Source: Flagellimonas eckloniae (lineage in GTDB: Bacteria > Bacteroidota > Bacteroidia > Flavobacteriales > Flavobacteriaceae). Taken from it: 64,000 nucleotides of DNA. Under the pieces are notes generated by a model. That model saw nothing but the letters and a program-made list of their open reading frames with translations, did no database searches and was not told where the DNA came from. The DNA lies in assembly GCF_001413955.1 (NCBI RefSeq), contig NZ_LCTZ01000002.1, positions 2,280,501 through 2,344,500 on the forward strand, written 5' to 3'. Positions 43,912 through 52,100 of the stretch are shown here, piece after piece (position 1 is the first letter of the stretch; each line of letters begins with the position of its first letter). The position numbers and the translations under genes are program-made.

Positions 43912-44959
43912 GATTGGTTTTAATTGTAAAAAAGAATGTGGTTCCCTTACCTTCTTGTGAAGAAAGCCAAATATCCCCCTTGTAATAGTTTATAATTTTC
44001 TTTACCAGCGCAAGACCAATTCCAGTAGCGCCAGAGTTGTTCTCCAACTTTTTAAACATTCCAAAAATTCCAGTTTGAAGGTGTTCGGGAATTCCTTTGC
44101 CATTGTCAGTTACACTGAACAACCATCCATCCGCCTCTTCCTTTACATCAATCATAATGTAACCTTCCTGTATATTCTCAGTGGCCGTAATGGCGTTGGT
44201 AATTAAGTTCTTGAACAACTGTTCAATTCTATATTTGCCTGTATATAGTTTAGGAAGTTTTTTACTCCTTTTAATGGTAATATTATCGGGAACATAAACA
44301 GTTCGCTCAATCTCATTTATTAATAAGTTAAGGTCTACAATAACCGCATTTTCCTGTATAGAATCTATGGTTGAATGTCTTAGAATACCATCAATCAAAC
44401 TATCCATTTTGGACAGGTTTTGAAAAATGAGCTGTACATTTTCCTTGCTCATTTCTTTAGACCCATCTTGTGCATCATCAAACACCCAGCTTACCAATGA
44501 GTGTACATTTCTTATTGGTGACTTTAGGTCATGGGAAACCATGTGCGCGTAATTGTTCAAGGATTCGTTCTGTTGCTCTAAATTTTTAAGAAGCGTATCC
44601 TTTTCCGCTGTAATTTTTACCAACATATCAGCTTGGTTCTCTATATCTTCCACTAACTTCTGTGGATTTAAATCAACACCTCTATTTACCTGGTCGTTGG
44701 TTTTATCTTGCATGGACACCACAGCCTTGCTAAGAGATTCCAGAACTTTTTGTTGACTCTCGGTCTCCTGAATCAATCTTTTATTTGCCAGGTACAATTC
44801 TTCGGAACTCAAAGACGTTGCCCGCTGAATCATTTTCAGTTTTTCATCAAAATCTGAATATGACTTGCTTATCGAATCAAAGAGGCTTTCCATTTCTGGA
44901 CGCTCCACAAATTCTTTGGGTAAAAATTTCTTTATTTGTCTTTTAAGTAACGAATGCAT
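43901..44959 (-). CDS. Soluble histidine kinase paired with the FIST protein
   Basis: The protein has 352 residues and no membrane helix or PAS domain. The first about 130 residues (MHSLLKRQIKKFLPKEFVER and a coiled coil) are typical of kinases encoded beside FIST proteins, as far as I recognise them. HisKA has HMVSHDLKSPIRN (His about 144). HATPase has NLITNAITA, DNGKGIPE and TGIGLALVKKI. Its catalytic core resembles that of the multi-PAS kinase in the same operon (both have IYIP/VYVP...ITIK..KKLP and a TTFFFTI-type end). It starts directly after the FIST stop with no gap. Confidence 0.92.
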   Translation of the reverse strand: MHSLLKRQIKKFLPKEFVERPEMESLFDSISKSYSDFDEKLKMIQRATSLSSEELYLANKRLIQETESQQKVLESLSKAVVSMQDKTNDQVNRGVDLNPQKLVEDIENQADMLVKITAEKDTLLKNLEQQNESLNNYAHMVSHDLKSPIRNVHSLVSWVFDDAQDGSKEMSKENVQLIFQNLSKMDSLIDGILRHSTIDSIQENAVIVDLNLLINEIERTVYVPDNITIKRSKKLPKLYTGKYRIEQLFKNLITNAITATENIQEGYIMIDVKEEADGWLFSVTDNGKGIPEHLQTGIFGMFKKLENNSGATGIGLALVKKIINYYKGDIWLSSQEGKGTTFFFTIKTNHDD

Positions 44960-46087
44960 TTACTCACTCAATAAGGTTAGGGTCATGGTCTGATTGTGCA
45001 ATTGACATTCATTTTTTCCTGCAAATGGTGCCATCTCACCATAGGAATAAAATCCTGTAATTCGCGCCTGGTCTCCTATGACCTCGGCAACCTCTTCAAT
45101 TTCATCCTCCGTTCGTTGGTCCAAAACCAATTTTCTTCCCACACAGCTTACCAGTATTGCCAATTCAGGTTTGTTTTCCCTATTCTCCATAGCTTGCTCG
45201 GCTGCATTGGATGCGCCTTCGGCAATATCGTCCGTTGTGGACATCATCAATTGTACTTTGGAATTCATTGGAACATCACCTGCCAAAATCATGGAATTTT
45301 CTTTTTCGTCAATGTTAAGAATGGTACGAACCAAAGGTTCAGACTCTGTATTTTGTTGCACCGTCAATGGATACAAAAGTGCCGCTTGCGGAAGTTCATC
45401 TGCCTTATCTCCCAAATATTTTTTGTAAAGATCCAATGCGGGTTTTCCATCAATTTCAAAAAGTACGTTTCCTTCGGACTTGGTAATGGTACGCTCAGGA
45501 CCAAATGGGGTCCAACCTCCAAAATTGGCATAGGAAACCTCCAATGCATCACCGTAAAAACCAATAGCGACCACCTCGCCTTGTTTTGGGTTTTCGTTGT
45601 AAGAGGTCAACGTTTTTTCAAAACGGGCTCCATCACCGCAAAGTCCACCAGTAATGGATGCTTTGAATCCTTTCGCTGATTCCAATCCTTCAATTAAACC
45701 ACTTCCATTAACAAAGCTCCCATCTGATACAATGAACATGTGCCTTAATTTATCCTTGTCGAACTTATTTGAAATGGCAAGGCCCATTTTTTCTATATCC
45801 ACATAGTCAGACACATTCTCACTTACTATGGTAAAGCTTGTCTGCTCAAACTCAATTGCTGTTACTACTATGCTTTCGTCATACACATTGGTTTCCATAA
45901 TCTCTCCTGAGGTTGATCCAAACACTAGATGTCCATCAGGGTAGAGTTCTTTCACTTCATTGAATATATCTTTGGATTCTAACTGATACCTATCCGCAAA
46001 CACCAATACCAATGGCTCTTTTAGGGATACATTTTGATCAAACTCCCATTTACCTCCCTTTAATCGTTTTGCTTGATTAATTTTCAT
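44960..46087 (-). CDS. FIST-domain sensor protein (NosP-type)
   Basis: The protein has 375 residues and is soluble. FIST_N covers about 25-215 with LVFGSTSGEIMET, MFIVSDGSFVNGSGLIEGLE and ITGGLCGDGARF. FIST_C follows, with VSCVGRKLVLDQRTEDEIEE and GFYSYGEMAPFA, and ends with CQLHNQTMTLTLL. FIST proteins with a heme, known as NosP, sense nitric oxide and act on a neighbouring kinase; whether this one binds heme cannot be seen from the sequence. It overlaps the multi-PAS kinase gene by 11 bases and abuts its own kinase. Confidence 0.92.
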   Translation of the reverse strand: MKINQAKRLKGGKWEFDQNVSLKEPLVLVFADRYQLESKDIFNEVKELYPDGHLVFGSTSGEIMETNVYDESIVVTAIEFEQTSFTIVSENVSDYVDIEKMGLAISNKFDKDKLRHMFIVSDGSFVNGSGLIEGLESAKGFKASITGGLCGDGARFEKTLTSYNENPKQGEVVAIGFYGDALEVSYANFGGWTPFGPERTITKSEGNVLFEIDGKPALDLYKKYLGDKADELPQAALLYPLTVQQNTESEPLVRTILNIDEKENSMILAGDVPMNSKVQLMMSTTDDIAEGASNAAEQAMENRENKPELAILVSCVGRKLVLDQRTEDEIEEVAEVIGDQARITGFYSYGEMAPFAGKNECQLHNQTMTLTLLSE

Positions 46088-48464
46088 TGTCTTTTGTTTT
46101 TAAAGTTTTTTGTATTGTAAAATAGAAAGTGGTTCCCTCTCCAATTTTACTCTCTAACCAAATTTTCCCATTATATCTGTCAATTATTTTTTTGACAATT
46201 GAAAGTCCTATTCCCGTAGATCGTTCATTGTTTCCAATAGATTGGAAAATCTGGAAAATCTTTTCGTGATATTCTTTTGGTATTCCTACACCATTGTCAC
46301 TTATGCTAAACTCCCAATGTTCTGGTTCTTCCTTATAATCTACAACTACAAATCCCTTCTCTTTATCAATGTTTACAACGGCATTGCTCAAAAAGTTCTG
46401 GAACAGCTGATGTATTTTTGTTTTATCGGCTTTAATAAGCGGGAGCTTCTTTTTTGTTTTTATGGTAACATGTTCTGGTATATAGATGATCTCTTTAATT
46501 TCATGAATCACTTCATTTACATCAACTTCGGTATGGTCCAAAACATCATTATTAACAGTTGAATATTTTAGGATTCCACTGATTAGTTTATCCATTCCCT
46601 CAATCTTCTCCTGCATCATTTTTAGATTATAGCGGCCATTTTCATCCAAAGAATCTTTATAATCGTCATACATCCAAGTGGCCAAAGCACTTACACTTCT
46701 TAATGGGGATTTTAAATCGTGGGAAACTATATGGGCGTATTCCTGTAATCCTTTATTACTTGCCTCTAATTCACTTAATAGGTTTTCTTTTTGTAGTTCA
46801 AGGTGTTTTTGGGCAGTGATATCCAAGTGTATGCCTATGGAACCAATTATATTTCCTGCATCATCATATCTTGGAGCACCGCTAATGAGCCAAAATCTTT
46901 TTTCCCCATTGGCAATTCTTACTGCTACCTCATAGGAGTCGGAGATTCCTTGTTTCCTCTTATTGTCCTGAAGTTTCTGCTCTTCCGTACTATTATTAAT
47001 AATAGGTACAGCTTCATAAACATTTCTTCCTATCAATTCATCTGCAGTGGTGCCAACCATATCGCTAAAACTCTGATTGACCATTAAAATATTACCATCA
47101 ATATCAACCTCAACCAAGCCAAGGTTCATATTGGCGATAATACTTCCATACTTTTCCTTTTGAATTTCTAGATTCTTCCTATAGTTCTTTCTTAAGGTAA
47201 CATCACTATAGCTCCATAAATGACCCTGGTATTCTCCATTATTAAATAATGGAATATAATCGCGTTCAAAAGTTCTACCATCCACAAGCTCCATTTCATC
47301 TGCCGTGACGGAGTCTTTTTGATCAACTACCTCATTTATTCTATCTATTTCGAGGGCTGGCTCCAAGAACAAGCTTTTGTACTTATGTATGGATTTTTCA
47401 CTACATACTCCTTTTAGAACATCTGGAGAAACTGGGATTCCAAATAGGTCACAAAATTTCTGATTTGCCAGAACTATTTTCCTGTTTTCATCTTCAAGCA
47501 AAATCCCTGTTTGTAAATTCTTGATCAGGGTCGCCATTCGTTCTTCTGATGCTATTAGTTTTTCCTCAGAGATTTTTTCATGGGTAATATCCTCTATCAT
47601 GGCAACACTGTACTCAATATTACCTTTGGAATCCATAACAGAGCTCATGGAAGTTTTTCCAAATAAAGTTTTACCATTCTTTTTATGAAATTTTCTAACT
47701 ATAGAGAATTTCTTGGTGTCACTCACCAAACTTTTTTGAAATAAATCATCATACAAATTGCTATCCTCCAATGTGGATATATCATTTAATGACATTTTTT
47801 TCAGTTCTATTTCTGAGTATCCTAAAAGCTCAATAAAAGCCTTGTTTGCCTTTATTATTTTCTCCTTTACAATTAGTAAGATTCCAAGAGAAGAATTTTC
47901 AACAATGATATCTTGTTGTTTCTTTTGACTTTCTAAAAGTTGCTTTATCTCAACCTCACTAGTAATATCCCTAATTACACCTTGGGCGCCTATTGGGCTG
48001 CCATTATCATTATAAACAAGACTGGCATTAATATTTACAAATCGTTCCTCGAGTCCCTTTGTAACAATCTTTGCATTGTAGTTTTTAAGAATCCCAACCT
48101 GCAACAGTGTTTGAAACGATTCTGCGGTGTATTCCAAATAGTCTGGATGCACTAAATCTGAAAGACATATTTTCTCCTTTGTATGATCGTATCCCAAGAA
48201 TTCCTTTGCAGAGGTATTCATGTTGATCACATTGGACATCATATCCATGACCACATAGGGGTCAATAATATTTACAAAAGCATTGTCCAGGCGAGTTCCC
48301 CCATCATTTAACAGAGTCTCCAAACGGCCATTTGCCTCCTTAAGGTGCAAGGTGGCATCATAAAGCTCTTTTGCCTTATTTTCAAGAAGGTTTTCAGCGC
48401 TTTTTCTGGCCTTTTTCTCTCGGGCCAAAGCACGTTTTAATATGGGGATTTCATTACTATCCAT
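46077..48464 (-). CDS. Multi-PAS histidine kinase paired with H-NOX
   Basis: The protein has about 795 residues from the ATG at 48464, which overlaps the H-NOX stop by 8 bases (ATGGATAG), a sign of coupled translation. A longer frame to 48503 would run inside the H-NOX gene. The N-terminal coiled coil MDSNEIPILKRALAREKKAR is the form seen in H-NOX-linked kinases. Four PAS domains follow, then HisKA with HIVSHDLKSPLRS (His about 580) and HATPase with NFLSNAVVN, DNGVGIPKE and TGIGLSIVKKI. It has no membrane helix. Confidence 0.92.
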   Translation of the reverse strand: MDSNEIPILKRALAREKKARKSAENLLENKAKELYDATLHLKEANGRLETLLNDGGTRLDNAFVNIIDPYVVMDMMSNVINMNTSAKEFLGYDHTKEKICLSDLVHPDYLEYTAESFQTLLQVGILKNYNAKIVTKGLEERFVNINASLVYNDNGSPIGAQGVIRDITSEVEIKQLLESQKKQQDIIVENSSLGILLIVKEKIIKANKAFIELLGYSEIELKKMSLNDISTLEDSNLYDDLFQKSLVSDTKKFSIVRKFHKKNGKTLFGKTSMSSVMDSKGNIEYSVAMIEDITHEKISEEKLIASEERMATLIKNLQTGILLEDENRKIVLANQKFCDLFGIPVSPDVLKGVCSEKSIHKYKSLFLEPALEIDRINEVVDQKDSVTADEMELVDGRTFERDYIPLFNNGEYQGHLWSYSDVTLRKNYRKNLEIQKEKYGSIIANMNLGLVEVDIDGNILMVNQSFSDMVGTTADELIGRNVYEAVPIINNSTEEQKLQDNKRKQGISDSYEVAVRIANGEKRFWLISGAPRYDDAGNIIGSIGIHLDITAQKHLELQKENLLSELEASNKGLQEYAHIVSHDLKSPLRSVSALATWMYDDYKDSLDENGRYNLKMMQEKIEGMDKLISGILKYSTVNNDVLDHTEVDVNEVIHEIKEIIYIPEHVTIKTKKKLPLIKADKTKIHQLFQNFLSNAVVNIDKEKGFVVVDYKEEPEHWEFSISDNGVGIPKEYHEKIFQIFQSIGNNERSTGIGLSIVKKIIDRYNGKIWLESKIGEGTTFYFTIQKTLKTKDNEN

Positions 48465-48999
48465 TTTGTGAGATAGTAAACTTGACTTCTGTACCGTCTT
48501 CATTTAATAATTTGTAATCTATAGTAGCGGATCTCTCAAAATGTTCAAATGTTTTCACTATAAGTCCATGCGCCAAGGCATATAACCCACGTGATGAGCT
48601 ATATATGAGCTCTAGTGCTGTATCTGTCTTAGACAGAATTTTGAACTGTGGAAGTTCAGCATCTGGATAGAGTTTCTTTACATGGATGTGGATATGATCC
48701 TCAATGGAGTTGAGAAGACCTATTGGAGTTCTATAACTTGAGACCACATCTGGATGAGCACTTACAAGACCTACAAACAAATGATGCCCAAAAGAATAAA
48801 GTAAGTCTTCTTGGGGAACATCCTTTTTTTGGCTGAGCTCAGAAATTAAGCTTACCATTTCGTTAAAATCGTATGTGCCTACTGAAGTATATGCACCTCC
48901 AGAAGGGAGATCGCAATTTTCCAGTAAAGAGTCAACGGTTTCAAGGCCATAAATTGACTCGACCATTTCCAGAAACTCTGTAAAAACAATTCCTTTCAT
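48457..48999 (-). CDS. H-NOX (heme nitric oxide/oxygen-binding) sensor protein
   Basis: The protein has 180 residues, the normal size. All diagnostic residues are present: the proximal heme ligand H104 (DHIHIHVKKLYP), P117 (AELPQF) and the Y133-S135-R137 triad in YSSSRGL. These stand two positions later than H102, P115 and Y131-S133-R135 of the canonical protein. Such proteins bind nitric oxide and inhibit or switch a partner kinase or cyclase. It is the first gene of the operon with kinase, FIST, kinase, Hpt and LytTR. A plausible -7 sequence (TACTTTTA) lies about 20-25 bases upstream. Confidence 0.95.
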   Translation of the reverse strand: MKGIVFTEFLEMVESIYGLETVDSLLENCDLPSGGAYTSVGTYDFNEMVSLISELSQKKDVPQEDLLYSFGHHLFVGLVSAHPDVVSSYRTPIGLLNSIEDHIHIHVKKLYPDAELPQFKILSKTDTALELIYSSSRGLYALAHGLIVKTFEHFERSATIDYKLLNEDGTEVKFTISQNG

Positions 49000-49077
49000 A
49001 ATGTGAGAATATTATGATTAAAAGTAGGAATTGTACTACCTAATTAAAAAAAGAATGTTGTGAAATAAAGAATTTTG

Positions 49078-49476
49078 TTAGGCTTTAACTAGCTCGCTAA
49101 CCTCCCAATAGTCAAAAACTTTTTTAAGTTTAGACTCGTAATCCTCATATTTTAAGGGTTTTATGATATATCCTGCTATGCCAATTTCAAAACACTTCAA
49201 TAAATCCACTCTATTTTCCGATGTGGTCAAAATTATTGTAGGAAGATATTTAAGTTTATCATCTGCTTTCAAAAGAGTTAAGAATTCTATTCCGCTCATT
49301 CTTGGCATATTAAGATCCAGAAGAATAATTTCAGGCAGGTCACCACTCTTTAAAACTTCCATGGCTTCCTCCCCATTTTTGGCTTCGATAATTTTATGTT
49401 TTGACTGAAATTTTGAAATTGCTCGTTGCAATTTCATTGTCTCTATCATATCATCTTCAATGAACAGTACATTCAT
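49078..49476 (-). CDS. Single-domain response regulator
   Basis: The protein has 132 residues. It is a complete receiver of the Rcp1-like type: LFIEDDMIETMKLQRAI, ILLDLNMPRMSGIEF (aspartate about 56), ILTTSENR and YIIKPLKYED. There is no output domain. It lies 78 bases upstream of the H-NOX gene on the same strand and may be a second phosphate acceptor for the H-NOX kinase; this is inferred. Confidence 0.92.
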   Translation of the reverse strand: MNVLFIEDDMIETMKLQRAISKFQSKHKIIEAKNGEEAMEVLKSGDLPEIILLDLNMPRMSGIEFLTLLKADDKLKYLPTIILTTSENRVDLLKCFEIGIAGYIIKPLKYEDYESKLKKVFDYWEVSELVKA

Positions 49477-49609
49477 GGCGTTTTACATTTAGTATACAAA
49501 AGTCCAAATTCACATTAAGAAAAGGACTACAATTTAGTCAAATTAAAAAAAACTATCGACGAATGGTCGAAATCATACGGTGAATTATAAAATATTTTTA
49601 GTATCAACC

Positions 49610-49966
49610 TTAGAGCATTGATAACTCGGCTCTTAACTTCTTAGTAAGACCTGATACTACAAGCTCGTATGAATGATTCACCAATTCAATGATTATGTTT
49701 GGGGGGAGGTTTTCCAAAAATAAGGTATTCCAATGTTTTTTACTCATATGATAGCCCGGAGTAATATCTCCATCATATTCTTCCCTAAGTTCTACGGCTC
49801 TTTCTGGGTCGCATTTTAAATTGCACTGACTTGGTACTCTTTCCAAAGGTAGTAGAGCGAACATTTTGCCCATTACTTTAAATACCAATGTATGCTCATC
49901 AAAAGGAAACTCTTCCGTAACACCTTTTTTACTGACGCAAAAATTCCTTAACTCTTCAACGTTCAT
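49610..49966 (-). CDS. MmcQ/YjbR family protein
   Basis: The protein has 118 residues and is cytoplasmic. It has the family pattern: ELRNFCVSKKGVTEEFPFDE, VFKVMGKMFALLPLE, CNLKCDPERAVELREEY and PGYHMSKKHWNTLFLE. The fold resembles CyaY-like DNA-binding proteins, but no function is established. It lies 2 bases after a Dabb-domain gene, in a run of small genes. Confidence 0.92.
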   Translation of the reverse strand: MNVEELRNFCVSKKGVTEEFPFDEHTLVFKVMGKMFALLPLERVPSQCNLKCDPERAVELREEYDGDITPGYHMSKKHWNTLFLENLPPNIIIELVNHSYELVVSGLTKKLRAELSML

Positions 49967-49968
49967 TT

Positions 49969-50367
49969 TTATATTCCGTTGGAATCATAAACAATAACCT
50001 TGTCCCAAAGATCCTTGCACTCTTCAATAAAGATTAAATGAGCTTCTTCACCTTGATAACCTTCTTGTGCCTCAGCTGACTCAAACGTTACTATTAACGA
50101 ATAGGTAAATGATCCATCAACCACATCCCGAATAGCTGGTGGGGGTGTGCCAATAAAATTGGTCTTGGCATATTTGGAGTTCTTTAAAAATGTTTTTAGT
50201 GAAGTTTCAAACTTTTGTTTATCGGCTTCGTTATCTGGGTTTTTAAACCAAAAATAAACGGTATGCGCAAAAGCAGGGTCAAAAGTTTTCATAGTGTCTT
50301 TGGTTTGTGCAAAACTTGTGGCGCAAGCAACGCCAATCAATACTAAAGTTACAATTCCTCTTTTCAT
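49969..50367 (-). CDS. Exported Dabb-domain (stress-responsive alpha/beta barrel) protein
   Basis: The protein has 132 residues with a signal peptide (MKRGIVTLVLIGVACATSFAQ). The Dabb fold follows: HTVYFWFKNPDNEADKQKFE, then FIGTPPPAIRDVVDGSFTYS and EAQEGYQGEEAHLIFIEEC. Dabb proteins are small dimers related to ABM monooxygenases; exported members have no established function. It lies 2 bases after the DUF4230 gene. Confidence 0.88.
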   Translation of the reverse strand: MKRGIVTLVLIGVACATSFAQTKDTMKTFDPAFAHTVYFWFKNPDNEADKQKFETSLKTFLKNSKYAKTNFIGTPPPAIRDVVDGSFTYSLIVTFESAEAQEGYQGEEAHLIFIEECKDLWDKVIVYDSNGI

Positions 50368-50369
50368 AA

Positions 50370-50996
50370 TTAGTTTTCTTCTAAAAAATGTTTTTCAATA
50401 TTCTTAATTTCCAAAGCGGAGTAATCCAAGGTCCACCCGATGGTTTCCACAATTTTCTCTACCAAAAATACAGCTTGCAATGCTTCCTTTCTGGCGGTAT
50501 CCATTAATCCGCTTTCCGGTATTTTTTGTTTGATGTGTTCTTTGGCCTCCACATTTAGTTTGGTTAAATCATCTGGGGAAAAACTGTTGAACAATCCATT
50601 TTTAATATCGTAAAACTGAAGGTCCGGTTCAATGGATAAAATTTCAGGTTGTGGAAAATCTTCAAGAATAATGCGTTTCTTTTCGTTATCAGCTTTAAGG
50701 TTCAACTTTTTTAGGTCGTATCCAATATGTGCTTTGGCCTTCACCACAATCAGCGCCTTTTTCTTACTACTTAAAAGACTAAGAAAACCTTCTTTAGTGT
50801 TTTCGTAATGATAAATCTCTGCAAAATCACCCTCAACGGAAATCAACTTACAAACGCTTTGTATCTTATCCAATAATACAGTGGATTGCTGCTTGGTGAG
50901 TTCTTTGCTTTTTTTCTTTCGAAACAAGGAGAATAGCCAATACATAAGTATCGCTCCTAGAAGTAAACCTAAAAAAGCTTCTAAAATGCTATCCAT
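50370..50996 (-). CDS. DUF4230 family membrane-anchored protein
   Basis: The protein has 208 residues. One N-terminal membrane helix (about 5-24) precedes a soluble domain with VCKLISVEGDFAEIYHYE, KALIVVKAKAHIGYDLKKL, LEDFPQPEILSIEPDLQFYD and SGLMDTARKEALQAVFLV. This is the DUF4230 pattern, with unknown function. It overlaps the DUF4260 gene by 8 bases. Confidence 0.9.
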   Translation of the reverse strand: MDSILEAFLGLLLGAILMYWLFSLFRKKKSKELTKQQSTVLLDKIQSVCKLISVEGDFAEIYHYENTKEGFLSLLSSKKKALIVVKAKAHIGYDLKKLNLKADNEKKRIILEDFPQPEILSIEPDLQFYDIKNGLFNSFSPDDLTKLNVEAKEHIKQKIPESGLMDTARKEALQAVFLVEKIVETIGWTLDYSALEIKNIEKHFLEEN

Positions 50997-51351
50997 TATT
51001 TTTTCCTATTTCTCCCAAATGGGTGAATTTAAATCCTTTTTCATATTTAAGACCATATCCAAACATTCTATCCATAGCAGCATGCGAAAAAATGATAATC
51101 CCAATCAATTCCAAAATTGGAAGGTTTAAAAAACTTACACCAACAAGGTATAGCAAAATACCAATACCTCTATGGTGAAACAAATTATAGGTAAATGCTC
51201 CTACCCTATTTCCAGCCAAATAACCGAGCATTCCGATATCAGGTATTAACAGCAGCACAAAAAACCACCACCAAGATAAATCCATTCTCATAAAAAGAAA
51301 AAAACCAAGGAGTAAGAGTGAGAATTCTTCTAACCTTAAAATACCTTTCAT
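50989..51351 (-). CDS. DUF4260 family membrane protein
   Basis: The protein has 120 residues and four membrane helices. It has FMRMDLSWWWFFVLLLIPDI, GMLGYLAGNRVGAFTYNLFH and HAAMDRMFGYGLKY near the end, the marks of DUF4260 (unknown function). It overlaps the start of the DUF4230 gene by 8 bases and lies 2 bases after a cyclase-family gene. Confidence 0.92.
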   Translation of the reverse strand: MKGILRLEEFSLLLLGFFLFMRMDLSWWWFFVLLLIPDIGMLGYLAGNRVGAFTYNLFHHRGIGILLYLVGVSFLNLPILELIGIIIFSHAAMDRMFGYGLKYEKGFKFTHLGEIGKNNG

Positions 51352-51353
51352 AT

Positions 51354-52100
51354 TTATTCAATTTTATATAAAACAGGCCTACTAGGACTGGCATCATTTT
51401 CAAAAGGGGCAACTTGAAGGTTCAGTACATAGCAACCATCTTCAATAGCATTTGCCACATAAATAAACTCGGTTATTGTTGCATATTCCCTTGGTTTCCC
51501 ATCCATGTTCCAAAATGCTTTGTGTGCCGAAAGAGCCCCGCCATCCTTTTCCTTATCCACCGAAGGAAGGTCAATTAGCAAATGTTGAATTCCTTTAGTC
51601 GCCAAAAAACGTGCAGCCTCTTCCAATAAATAGGGTGGGTTCGCATTGGAGTACTGCCTTGATTTCTTGTTTTCCAGATTTGGAATGGTCCTAATAACCA
51701 ATGCTTCCCTTTTTTTGTTTCCTAGCGCATATTTCAATTGCTTTTCCGATATCACAAAATCTTCCTCTTGTTTTTCCGGAGCGACGGTAATAACCTCAGC
51801 CAAAAAAAAGAATTGTTTTAGCTTTTGGTTTATGGAATGAAACTCTTTGGTTATATGACCCAGGCATTCCGTATGCGTCACATGGGAATGAGGATTGAAC
51901 CAAATATTATTAAAGTTGGTTGAAGCTCCTTCTGACACCTTTCCAATAAAACCTTCTTCTTGATGGGGCTCTATTCTAGGCGGGTCCAAATACCAGGCAT
52001 TTACATTACCATCTCCTCCTTGAAGTGGAATAGAAATATCCAAAGGTTTGGACAAATCAATCTTTATGTTCTTTGAGTTGTATTTGATTGAAACAATCAT
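51354..52100 (-). CDS. Cyclase-family hydrolase (kynurenine-formamidase-like)
   Basis: The protein has 248 residues and is soluble. It has DISIPLQGGDGNVNAWYLD, the metal-binding region NPHSHVTHTECLGHI and LLIDLPSVDKEKDGGALSAH, which fit the cyclase family (metal-dependent hydrolases, among them arylformamidase). The catalytic role here is unknown. Its start overlaps the hemW stop by 4 bases (ATGA). Confidence 0.85.
   Translation of the reverse strand: MIVSIKYNSKNIKIDLSKPLDISIPLQGGDGNVNAWYLDPPRIEPHQEEGFIGKVSEGASTNFNNIWFNPHSHVTHTECLGHITKEFHSINQKLKQFFFLAEVITVAPEKQEEDFVISEKQLKYALGNKKREALVIRTIPNLENKKSRQYSNANPPYLLEEAARFLATKGIQHLLIDLPSVDKEKDGGALSAHKAFWNMDGKPREYATITEFIYVANAIEDGCYVLNLQVAPFENDASPSRPVLYKIE

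Noticed and set aside
44996..45679. Long plus-strand open frame (227 codons)
   Set aside because: It lies fully antisense to the well-supported FIST gene and its translation is rich in Cys, His and Phe with no recognisable domain.
49029..49062. Possible paired TGTTG site upstream of the H-NOX gene
   Set aside because: Only one half (TGTTGTG at 49056) fits; the other candidate (AATTGTA) is 27 bases away and not at the 20-21-base spacing of the other pairs.
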